Positions 8,766 to 15,666 of a DNA stretch of 55,615 bases are shown here, one piece after another (position 1 is the stretch's first letter; every line of letters begins with the position of its first letter). Source of the stretch: Magnetococcales bacterium (lineage in GTDB: Bacteria; Pseudomonadota; Magnetococcia; Magnetococcales; Magnetaquicoccaceae); assembly GCA_015231915.1 (NCBI GenBank), contig JADGAR010000023.1:1-55615 (forward strand), given 5' to 3'. Under the pieces are notes generated by a model that saw only the letters and a program-made list of their open reading frames with translations, was not told where the DNA came from and did not search any database. Made by a program: the position numbers and the translations under genes.

Positions 8766-8798
8766 AAAAAAAAACGCCCCCCGGCGAACCGGGGGGCG
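8766..8798 (-). terminator. Rho-independent terminator of the CNNM/CorC-type gene
   Basis: On the minus strand a perfect 10-bp stem (CGCCCCCCGG / CCGGGGGGCG, 8775-8798) with a TTCG loop is followed by nine T residues (8766-8774). It lies about 15 bases after the stop at 8814. The stem could also slow the convergent M20 transcript, but the U-tract is only on the minus-strand side. Confidence 0.92.
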
Positions 8799-8813
8799 GG
8801 CAGGGAGATGGGG

Positions 8814-10226
8814 TCAGGCGTCCGGGGGGCTGTCGGCGTCGGCCAGGGACCATGTGCCCTGGTTGTTGACCGCCAGGATCTGGAACAGCACCTTGACCAC
8901 GCGCATCTCTTCGATTTCGAGGATCTGCAGGCGACCGTTGTCCAGTTTCACCACGTCGCCGACCTCCGGGATGCGGCCCAGGCGGCTGAAGACCAGACCA
9001 CCGATGGTGACGTAGCCGGTCTCGCGGGGGAACGGGAAGTTGAGGACCAGTTCCAGATCGGAGACCCGGGTCTGGCCGGAGATTTCCCACTGGCTTCCCT
9101 TGAGTTTGCGGATGTTTTCCGGTTTGGTGAGGAGTTCGTCGCCCGGATAGCGGCCCATCAGGCGGGAGATGATATCCGCCGGGGTGAGGATGCCCACCAG
9201 GGAGCCGTGTTCGTTGACCACCACGGCGAACTGGCGGCGGTTGTCGCGGAACTCCTTCCATGCCTGGTTGAGCTTGACGTTGGAGGGCAGGATGATCGGA
9301 TCGGTCCGCATGAGGGTTTGAATCGGTTGTTGCAAAAACGCTGCGAGATTGTCGCGGTTTTCCTCCAGCATGCGCACCAGCCGTTTCATGAAGATGGTGC
9401 CGATCACCTTGTCGCCATCCATGACCGGATAGGTATAGTGGCTGGTTTTGGCGAAGATCTCCAGGGCATCGCCGATGGTGGCGTTCGTCGCCAGCGCCCG
9501 GACATCGGGTTTGGGGATCATGGCGTTTTCCACGCGCTCCTCGTCCAGGTCGAGCACCCCCTGGAGCATGCGGCCCAGGTCCTGCTGGATGGAGCCGGAG
9601 CTGGCGCTGGCGTTGACCACCAGGTTGAGTTCGTCCAGGGACATGGAGGACGACTCCCCGTGGCCGCCCCCCGATCCGACGATATCCCCCTGGCCGCAGA
9701 CGGTGAGCAGCCAGTTGGAGGCCTTGTTCATCAGCCAGATCACCGGAATCCAGACGACGTACAGCCCGTTGACGATCCAGCCCACGCCGCAGCTCATGGC
9801 TTCCGCCTTGTGATAGGCCAGGACCTTGGGGGCGAGTTCGCCGCCGACGACGTGCAGGAAGGAGACGATGACGAACCCCATGATCAAGCCGGTGAGATTG
9901 CCCCAGGATGCGGCGCTTTCGGGATCCATGAGGGTGGCGAACAGGGCGGTGAAACCGGGGGCCATGAGTTCCTTGAAGGCATCCATGCCGATGTAGCCGA
10001 GGGCCATGGAGACGAGCGTGATGCCGATCTGGGTCACGGCATAGAAGCGGGTGGGTTCCTCGTGGAGCAGCTTGACGATTTGCGCGTTTTTGTCGCCCAT
10101 GTCGGCCAGCTGCTTGATGCGGCTGCGGCGCGCGGCGGTGATGGCGACCTCCGATCCCACGAAGAAGGCGTTGCCAGCCACCAACGCCAGAATTGCCACC
10201 AGCTTCCCGAATAACTCGATGTCCAT
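8814..10226 (-). CDS. CNNM/CBS/CorC_HlyC-domain membrane protein (hemolysin-like, putative metal-ion transporter)
   Basis: 470 residues. The ATG at 10226 is preceded by GGAG at good spacing; an upstream ATG at 10238 lacks this. Domains: N-terminal CNNM (DUF21) membrane domain to about residue 200, with AGNAFFVGSEVAI and VVGGELAPKVLA; a CBS pair at about 230-350 (YTYPVMDGDKVIGTIF, FAVVVNEHGSLVGILTPADII); and a C-terminal CorC_HlyC domain (GYVTIGGLVFSRLGRIPEVGD). Family members are implicated in magnesium/cobalt efflux; older names call them hemolysins. It stands alone with its own terminator. Confidence 0.92.
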   Translation of the reverse strand: MDIELFGKLVAILALVAGNAFFVGSEVAITAARRSRIKQLADMGDKNAQIVKLLHEEPTRFYAVTQIGITLVSMALGYIGMDAFKELMAPGFTALFATLMDPESAASWGNLTGLIMGFVIVSFLHVVGGELAPKVLAYHKAEAMSCGVGWIVNGLYVVWIPVIWLMNKASNWLLTVCGQGDIVGSGGGHGESSSMSLDELNLVVNASASSGSIQQDLGRMLQGVLDLDEERVENAMIPKPDVRALATNATIGDALEIFAKTSHYTYPVMDGDKVIGTIFMKRLVRMLEENRDNLAAFLQQPIQTLMRTDPIILPSNVKLNQAWKEFRDNRRQFAVVVNEHGSLVGILTPADIISRLMGRYPGDELLTKPENIRKLKGSQWEISGQTRVSDLELVLNFPFPRETGYVTIGGLVFSRLGRIPEVGDVVKLDNGRLQILEIEEMRVVKVLFQILAVNNQGTWSLADADSPPDA

Positions 10227-10490
10227 TTTCAACTCCATTAAAGGTGGAAACTTCAAGATCCTCCCGCGCGCCACACGGCGCGTCCGGAACAATGGGCGAG
10301 GGAACCGGTTGATGATTCTCCCCATTCTCATGGCGTTGGCGCCATGGATCCCCGGTCGTTTCCTGATAAAACCGGATTATCTGGCTATAGAATTCAGCAA
10401 TTTTTTTTGCTGGGCAAGGGAAAAATGGTGTGAAAATGGCATTTTTTTTCAGGGATGTTTCAGTTGACCTTTTGACGAGACGGAGGGGCC

Positions 10491-11387
10491 ATGGCAATGG
10501 AGGTCGAGGCGTCGCTGCGCAATGCGACTTTTGCGGGGGGGTGTTTCTGGTGCATGGAGCATCCGTTCGATGTGCTGGAAGGGGTATTGTCCACCACGGT
10601 GGGCTATGCCGGGGGGCGAGAGGAGCATCCCACCTACGAGGGGGTATGTGGCGGGGGGACCGGTCATGCCGAGGTGGTGCGGGTGGAGTACGATCCGGAG
10701 CGGATCGGTTATCAGGAGTTGTTGCAGGTGTTTTGGAAAAACATCGATCCCACGACGCGGGACCGGCAATTTTGTGATGTGGGCAGTCAGTATCGGACGG
10801 CCATTTTTTACGAGGACGAGGAGCAGAGGGGGCTGGCGGAGGCGTCGTTGGCGGAGTTGAACCGGGTCAAGCCGTTTGCGCAACCGGTGGTGACGGCGAT
10901 CGAGCCGTTGGACCGTTTCTGGCCGGCGGAGGAATATCACCAGGATTATTACCGGAAAAATCCATTGCGTTATGGCATGTATCGCGCGGGCAGCGGACGG
11001 GATGCCCGTCTGTCCGAGTTGTGGCAGTCGGAGCGGGAGCGGATTTTGCGTCAGGAGGGGACCGAGCCGCCGTTTTCTTCACCACTCAACCAGGAGAAGC
11101 GGGAGGGTGTGTATGTGTGTGCCGGGTGTGGTCAGGCGTTGTTCGACTCCTCGATGAAATTTGACAGCGGCACGGGTTGGCCGAGTTTTTTCGCGGTGTT
11201 GCCGGATCGTGTGGCCACCCGGCAAGATTTTCGGTTGTTGATGCCGCGCACCGAATACCATTGTGCCCGTTGTGGCGGGCATCAGGGTCATGTTTTTGCG
11301 GATGGCCCGGCCCCGACCGGTATGCGATATTGCAACAACGGTCTGGCGTTGCGTTTCATCCCGGCGGGGGGATCGGGTTCTGGATAA
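10491..11387 (+). CDS. msrAB: Bifunctional peptide-methionine (S)/(R)-sulfoxide reductase MsrA-MsrB
   Basis: 298 residues. The first 150 are MsrA, with the active site GCFWC (nucleophile Cys18), TTVGYAGG and QYRTAIFYED. Residues 165 to the end are MsrB, with zinc ligands in CAGC and CARC, SGTGWPSF, the conserved HVF, and the catalytic cysteine at about 281 in RYCNNGLAL. Together the domains repair both stereoisomers of methionine sulfoxide. There is no signal peptide, so it is cytoplasmic. The 264-bp gap separating it from the divergent CorC-type gene holds both promoters; I could not define them. Confidence 0.95.
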   Translation: MAMEVEASLRNATFAGGCFWCMEHPFDVLEGVLSTTVGYAGGREEHPTYEGVCGGGTGHAEVVRVEYDPERIGYQELLQVFWKNIDPTTRDRQFCDVGSQYRTAIFYEDEEQRGLAEASLAELNRVKPFAQPVVTAIEPLDRFWPAEEYHQDYYRKNPLRYGMYRAGSGRDARLSELWQSERERILRQEGTEPPFSSPLNQEKREGVYVCAGCGQALFDSSMKFDSGTGWPSFFAVLPDRVATRQDFRLLMPRTEYHCARCGGHQGHVFADGPAPTGMRYCNNGLALRFIPAGGSGSG

Positions 11388-11464
11388 TTCCGGCGGCAAG
11401 ACGTTTGCGGATGTGGCCGCCGGACGCGGTAGTGACCTGGCGGGTTGAAAAGCATTGTTTGATC

Positions 11465-11773
11465 TTAGGGCTGCCAATAATTGCGTCTTCCATGGCGGAT
11501 GTGCAAAATATAAACCTTCGATTCATCGATTGTGAAAAAGATACGCCATGGCGTTCCCTTCCCAACCAGAAGTTGCCGAATTTCGCAATCAAAGGCTTCA
11601 CTTTCCGGTGCGATTGCGTGAGATTCCGGCAAGATTTCCAGATCAAGGATGCCCTTGCGGACGTTATCGAACCATTTGGCTGCATAGACAGGATTCTCAA
11701 CCACAAGCCATTCATGCGCTGTCCGGATATTGTCCTCCGCGAAGGGTGTGATGACGACCTGATAATGCTTCAT
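11465..11773 (-). CDS. RelE/ParE-family toxin
   Basis: 102 residues. MKHYQVVITPFAEDNIRTAHEWL and the C-terminal VYILHIRHGRRNYW are the start and end blocks of ParE/RelE-type toxins, which act on ribosome-bound mRNA or gyrase. It overlaps the antitoxin gene by four bases, the usual antitoxin-first arrangement. The reading frame looks intact. Confidence 0.88.
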   Translation of the reverse strand: MKHYQVVITPFAEDNIRTAHEWLVVENPVYAAKWFDNVRKGILDLEILPESHAIAPESEAFDCEIRQLLVGKGTPWRIFFTIDESKVYILHIRHGRRNYWQP

Positions 11774-12048
11774 GCGGTGTCAATACCAAGTTGTTCGAAG
11801 CAGGTAGATGCCTTGATGCCTTGTCCATCACGGGCCTGATCAAGCCCTTTGCGAATGGCGGCGATGGTCCGGGCATATTCGAGTTGGTCTTGGTCCTGCT
11901 GCCATGCCTCGGCATCCATGACGACCAATGTCGGTTTGCCATTCACTGTCAGAACGGCAGGTCGTCCGGTTTCTTTAAGGTGGGAAATAAAACGCGTCGT
12001 GTCACGCTTAAACTCGGTGAGCGGTCGGATATCCTCGGTGATGTTCAT
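11770..12048 (-). CDS. Phd/YefM-family antitoxin
   Basis: 92 residues. The ATG at 12048 follows GAGGAAACC and is preferred to a longer start. MNITEDIRPLTEFKRDTTRFISHLKETGRP and AVLTVNGKPTLVVMDAEAW are the Phd/YefM fold: an N-terminal DNA-binding domain, with a C-terminal helix (ARTIAAIRKGLDQARDG) expected to wrap the toxin. It is transcribed first and probably represses the operon with the toxin. Confidence 0.9.
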   Translation of the reverse strand: MNITEDIRPLTEFKRDTTRFISHLKETGRPAVLTVNGKPTLVVMDAEAWQQDQDQLEYARTIAAIRKGLDQARDGQGIKASTCFEQLGIDTA

Positions 12049-12064
12049 GGTTTCCTCATCATGG

Positions 12065-12086
12065 TTCGCATTTTTTTTGATGCGAA
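12065..12086. promoter_or_regulatory. Inverted repeat, candidate antitoxin operator
   Basis: TTCGCAT and ATGCGAA flank an 8-base spacer and overlap the 3' end of the -10 element of the toxin-antitoxin promoter. The position fits autorepression by the Phd/YefM protein. Confidence 0.5.
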
Positions 12087-12113
12087 TATAATGCATTCTG
12101 TGGCGTCAGTAAA
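12085..12113 (-). promoter_or_regulatory. Sigma70-like promoter of the toxin-antitoxin operon
   Basis: On the minus strand TTTACT (12108-12113) is followed by a 17-base spacer and TATATT (12085-12090), about 36 bases before the antitoxin ATG. Confidence 0.6.
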
Positions 12114-12229
12114 GTGTTTTCGTTTTTAGTCAGCCCGGTTCTATGCCCCAATGCCTCTTAAACAATACAAGCACCGCAGCATGAATCGACATGCTGGCAG
12201 GCGCGACGGTGCCTGATGGGGAGTTTGAA

Positions 12230-12922
12230 TCATGGCTCAATCTGCATCCAACACCGGCAAGCCGTCCTACAAATCGGCCTTTCTGCGCGGCATTCGACCC
12301 AGGCCGTTGCTGAGCGTCTCCGAGTGGACCGATGCAAACCGGATTGCCGTTTGGGGCGTGTGGCGTATTTGGCGGCGAGCAACCAGGCGTGCAGGACGGG
12401 ATGCCGGGAGAGCAGGTCATCCGGGACCTCGCCCAGGTCGAAGACCGGGAAGCGGAAGTTCATCAGGAATGGTGCCCAACCGGTTTCGGCGTCCACCAGG
12501 GCGAGGAATTCGTTGGGGATGCGCCATTGGGTTTTGCCGTGGTAGAAGATGAATGGGATGATGGCGGGCAGGCGATGCCATTGGGGATTTTTCCTGGCCC
12601 ATTGTTTCCAGATTTCCACCTGGTAGACGAGCAACGGAAAGGCGATGCAGGGATCCGGGAAGCTTTTGTGGTCGATCAGCACATAGAGGAACGCCACCCG
12701 CCCCTGCATGGTGCGCACCCGGAACAGGCGGTCGGTCAAATGCGCGCGCAACTCTTCATCCACGAAGGACCCTTCCACCAGTTCCGGCGGGTCGAGGCTC
12801 AACGACCCGGCCAATTCCGGCGGCAGTCGTTCACGCATCAACGCCCCGGCCTTCTCCGGGTCGGAGAGGAGCAGTCGGAGGAAATGGTCATGGGGTTGAG
12901 AGATGTCGCGTATGGGGTTCAT
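12230..12922 (-). CDS. Truncated Rpn family recombination-promoting nuclease (PD-(D/E)XK, transposase_31-like)
   Basis: 230 codons. Residues 1 to about 192 are clear Rpn/YhgA-like: PHDHFLRLLLSDPEKA, LTDRLFRVRTMQGRVAFLYVLIDHKSFPD, QVEIWKQWA and IPFIFYHGKTQW. Family members are close to 300 residues. After LLAAKYATRP the sequence becomes arginine-rich and unlike the family, because there (at about 12346) the frame runs into DNA that on the other strand encodes a terminase N-terminus. The gene has therefore lost its 3' third and is probably inactive. Its ATG lies inside TATAATG, so no leader is obvious. Confidence 0.75.
   Translation of the reverse strand: MNPIRDISQPHDHFLRLLLSDPEKAGALMRERLPPELAGSLSLDPPELVEGSFVDEELRAHLTDRLFRVRTMQGRVAFLYVLIDHKSFPDPCIAFPLLVYQVEIWKQWARKNPQWHRLPAIIPFIFYHGKTQWRIPNEFLALVDAETGWAPFLMNFRFPVFDLGEVPDDLLSRHPVLHAWLLAAKYATRPKRQSGLHRSTRRRSATAWVECRAERPICRTACRCWMQIEP
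12232..12345 (+). pseudogene. Fragment of phage terminase large subunit (GpA-type) N-terminus
   Basis: With an ATG at 12232 behind GGGAG, the first 38 codons read AFLRGIRPRPLLSVSEW then TDANRI. This matches the lambda GpA-family start (RP-x-P...VEWADANY). After codon 38 the likeness ends abruptly where the antisense Rpn sequence begins. A short preceding frame ending at 12219 may be the tail of the upstream phage gene. It is a recombination scar, not a working gene. Confidence 0.55.
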
Positions 12923-13091
12923 TATACCCGAATTCTCTGGCCAAAAGCCAGCGAAAAACGATGATTTTTGCCGGTTTATTAGTTGGTTGCGGTAATCCGG
13001 GCGATCATTGGTCGCACCGGTTGTGTCTCTCGCCCCTGTTCAGACATAGGTTGCTCGCCAGATCATTTTCGCATGTCTTTGTTGTTTGTTT

Positions 13092-13120
13092 CTTGCGTTG
13101 CCTATATTCGGTCGATATAA
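13092..13120 (+). promoter_or_regulatory. Strong sigma70-like promoter of the Sel1-repeat gene
   Basis: TTGCGT at 13092-13097, a 17-base spacer, then a perfect TATAAT at 13115-13120. The predicted leader is about 80 bases and very AT-rich. Confidence 0.65.
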
Positions 13121-13206
13121 TGGATTGAAATAATCTAGTAATCCTGTTTCTTATAGATTGGTTTAAATGATTGGTATTTCTATTAAATTTATCGTGAGGA
13201 TAGTAT

Positions 13207-13869
13207 ATGTGGCAAAAAAGAACCATTGTATGGATGGTATTTGGATGTTTTTTTGTCATATTTATGCCGCAAGGACATGGAATGACAGGGCTTGAGTTTA
13301 TGGAGTTGCAGGCTCATAATCAGCATAATCTTATTGAACCGTTAATCAGGGAATATCTTGAGGCGGGATATAAAAATATACCGAATTGGGCGGAAATTTC
13401 ATATGAAATGGAAGATTTGATAAGAAAAAAAGGATATTCTGGCAATGAAGTGCGTGAGATTGCCTTCGAAGCTGCCATACGCAGGGGAATGCATAAGAAA
13501 AAGCAACAAGTCGTGGTGCAAGAGTTACAAGAACAGCGTCCGCCTCCGGATCCTAATGAATTTGATAATCAATTATTGAGAAAAATAGCTGTTGCGCCGG
13601 ATGAGGCCCAGCGATTGCGTGGCTCTGCGGAAGAGGGTGATGTGAAATCGCAAATCGTACTGGGAAAAATGTATGCGCAAGGCGTCGGAGTCGCCAAGAA
13701 TTTAGTGGATGCTTATATGTGGTTTTCGATCGCTGCCAAACAAGAAAGCTTAAGGGGAGCCGGTTATCGCGATATCATGGCCAAATATCTTACGCGGCAA
13801 CAAATCGAACGTGCCGAGACTTCCGCGAATGAATGGGTTGCCATGATGCAGAAAATACAAGGAAAATAA
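13207..13869 (+). CDS. Secreted/periplasmic Sel1-repeat protein
   Basis: 220 residues. The ATG follows GAGGATAGTAT. It has an N-terminal hydrophobic signal (TIVWMVFGCFFVIFMPQGHG). A Sel1-type repeat lies near residue 145-180 (AEEGDVKSQIVLGKMYAQG, then LVDAYMWFSIAAKQ). Such repeats usually mediate protein contacts. Base composition is far more AT-rich than the surrounding genes (many AAA/ATA/TTT codons), a sign of acquisition. It has no operon partner apart from the decayed toxin-antitoxin gene that follows. Confidence 0.85.
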   Translation: MWQKRTIVWMVFGCFFVIFMPQGHGMTGLEFMELQAHNQHNLIEPLIREYLEAGYKNIPNWAEISYEMEDLIRKKGYSGNEVREIAFEAAIRRGMHKKKQQVVVQELQEQRPPPDPNEFDNQLLRKIAVAPDEAQRLRGSAEEGDVKSQIVLGKMYAQGVGVAKNLVDAYMWFSIAAKQESLRGAGYRDIMAKYLTRQQIERAETSANEWVAMMQKIQGK

Positions 13870-13874
13870 ATCTG

Positions 13875-14233
13875 ATGGTAATTGCATTGTGCGGTGGCGA
13901 CAAATCCAGTCAGACACGGGATATCAAGCTGGCGCATCAATTGGTAAGGGAACTGGGCATCATGAACACCACTCTCTCCGATTTTGATCCAGTCACATAT
14001 CTCGATGACAAAGATGTGATCGCAGAATATATTTTTCAAGTTATTGAAGGCGGGGACACGGAAGAGATGTTGATTGCCCTCGGCCATATCGCCGAGGCGC
14101 GCGGCATGGGCAGAATTGCCCAAAGCGCTGGCCTGATTCGGGAAAGCTCGCACGAGACCCTGACCTCTGATGCACAACCTTCATGAAGGTGATCCGGGCA
14201 TTGGGCATCAAACTCCATGCCGTGCCCGTGTGA
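13875..14233 (+). pseudogene. Decayed fused toxin fragment + HigA-like addiction antidote with frameshift
   Basis: Codons from 13875 read MVIALCGGDKSSQTRDIKLA, the C-terminal signature of HigB/Gp49-like toxins (LCGGDKS-x-Q-x-RDI). With no stop, the frame continues into the antidote at 13962 (NTTLSDFDPVTYLDDKDVIAEY, then ALGHIAEARGMGRIAQSAGL), which is a helix-turn-helix antidote. The frame ends at 14186, yet the expected antidote tail KVIRALGIKLHAVPV is encoded in another frame ending at 14233. So the toxin has lost its N-terminus, the two ORFs are fused, and the antidote is frameshifted. The ORF 13962-14186 could still give a shortened antidote. Confidence 0.75.
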
Positions 14234-14236
14234 GGA

Positions 14237-15217
14237 TCATGGCCGCAAGGCAATCTTGATGACCGGTCCCGTGCTCCGGAGCGCCTCGATCCCCTGCTCC
14301 AGTGGATGGATCGCCGTCAGCAGCGGCGTCACGGACACCAGATTTCTGGCAAGCAACCGCAAGGCGGCAGGGAAGGGACCGCAACGGGAACCGGTCAAGG
14401 TGATCTCCTCCACGGTCAACGCGGCGAGATCCACAAGCTCGGGGGCAAGCAATGCACTCTTGAGCACGATCCGGCCACGGGGGCGCACCAGACGCCGGGC
14501 CAGCGCAAAACCGGACGGAGAACCGGAGCACTCCACCACCACATCCCACTCCCCCTCGGCACGGGGGGCGGTCACCACCGGAATGCCGCGCGCCTCCAAA
14601 ACCCGCCACTTCTCAGGATGACGACCGATCACCAGCAGTTCGCAACCGGTCAGGGCCACCACCTGGGCAACCAACAGGCCCAGTTTGCCATCCCCCACCA
14701 CCGCCACCCGTGCCCTGGGAGGAATATGCACCTGCTGCAACACCTCCAACGCAGCGGCCAAGGGTTCGGTGAACAGCGCCGCCTCGTCGGCAAGCCCGTC
14801 TGGCACCGGATGCAGGTTGGCGATGGGCAGCGTGAAATATTGGCAAAACACCCCGTCCCGGCCCCGGATTCCCAAAACAGTACGCTGCAAACAATGAGAA
14901 AAGTCACCGCGCAGGCAGACAAAACAGCCGTGACAGGGAATGGAAATCTCCCCGACCACCCGGCGCCCCTCCCACTCCGGGTGGCCGGGGGCCTGCACCA
15001 CCCGGCCCACGAACTCGTGACCCAATACCCCGCGAAACCCGCCGCCATACCCGTTCAGGATCGCCTTATCCGTGGCGCATACCCCCATCAAGGCAGGGGC
15101 GATCAACGCCTCCCCTGAGAGCGGACATGGCACGGGATAGGAAGAATCGACCGTCAGGCGGCCCTGGTCGAAGACCAGGGCGCGCATGCGGTTGAAGTCA
15201 GGGCTGGGTGTCGTCAT
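14237..15217 (-). CDS. Zinc-dependent medium-chain alcohol dehydrogenase
   Basis: 326 residues from 15217, or 316 from the ATG at 15187. MDR-family marks: catalytic zinc ligands in GVCATDK and GHEFVGRV, four structural-zinc cysteines in CHGCFVCLRGDFSHC, and a Rossmann VAVVGDGKLGLLVAQ for NAD(P). The substrate is unknown; threonine/sorbitol-dehydrogenase-like enzymes have this layout. It overlaps the preceding rubrerythrin-like gene by 20 bp, so it is the last gene of the NuoEFG-like operon. Confidence 0.88.
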   Translation of the reverse strand: MTTPSPDFNRMRALVFDQGRLTVDSSYPVPCPLSGEALIAPALMGVCATDKAILNGYGGGFRGVLGHEFVGRVVQAPGHPEWEGRRVVGEISIPCHGCFVCLRGDFSHCLQRTVLGIRGRDGVFCQYFTLPIANLHPVPDGLADEAALFTEPLAAALEVLQQVHIPPRARVAVVGDGKLGLLVAQVVALTGCELLVIGRHPEKWRVLEARGIPVVTAPRAEGEWDVVVECSGSPSGFALARRLVRPRGRIVLKSALLAPELVDLAALTVEEITLTGSRCGPFPAALRLLARNLVSVTPLLTAIHPLEQGIEALRSTGPVIKIALRP

Positions 15218-15647
15218 ACTCCTGTTCCAGGGCGTTGGCGTGTTTGCCCTCCTGTTCGGCCAAAAACAGCAACGCCGTGCGCAACTCCACCTCGGTCACC
15301 TGGTTCGCCAGATCCCGATAGAGCCGTTGCGCCCTCTTCTCCCGCTTGGCAGCCAACAACAACGACTCCTCGTAACCGATCAAACCCTCCGGGCGATCCT
15401 CGGCCACCAGATAATCGGCAATCTTCAGGTCCGGATCGGGAAAACGCCGCCTGCCCCCCGACGGCAACCTCCCCATGCTCATAATCGCCTCCAGACGCCG
15501 CTTGTGATCCTCCTCCTCTCGGGCGTGCGCCAACATGATCTCCCGCTGGTCGGGGGTTTTGGACCTCTCCGCCATTTCGCGATAAAAGGCCGCCTCTTCC
15601 TCCTCGTGGTGGATGGCGAATTGAATGATCTCTTCAAAGCTGTGCAT
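15198..15647 (-). CDS. Rubrerythrin-like ferritin-family diiron protein
   Basis: 149 residues. The ATG at 15647 lies behind AGGAGACGAGG. It is a four-helix diiron domain: helix 1 HHEEEEAAFYREMAERS, helix 2 AHAREEEDHKRRLE (E-x2-H type), helix 3 AAKREKRAQRLYRDLA, helix 4 LAEQEGKHANALE. No rubredoxin-like Cys4 tail is present. Family members reduce peroxide or store iron. Its place directly after a large iron-sulfur flavoenzyme suggests protection against oxygen, which is inference. Confidence 0.85.
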   Translation of the reverse strand: MHSFEEIIQFAIHHEEEEAAFYREMAERSKTPDQREIMLAHAREEEDHKRRLEAIMSMGRLPSGGRRRFPDPDLKIADYLVAEDRPEGLIGYEESLLLAAKREKRAQRLYRDLANQVTEVELRTALLFLAEQEGKHANALEQEYDDTQP

Positions 15648-15666
15648 GACCTCGTCTCCTCTTCCA

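Noticed and set aside
12917-12922. TATAATG at the Rpn start read as a promoter
   Set aside because: No acceptable -35 lies 16-18 bases upstream, and the start codon would be inside the -10, so it is probably coincidence.
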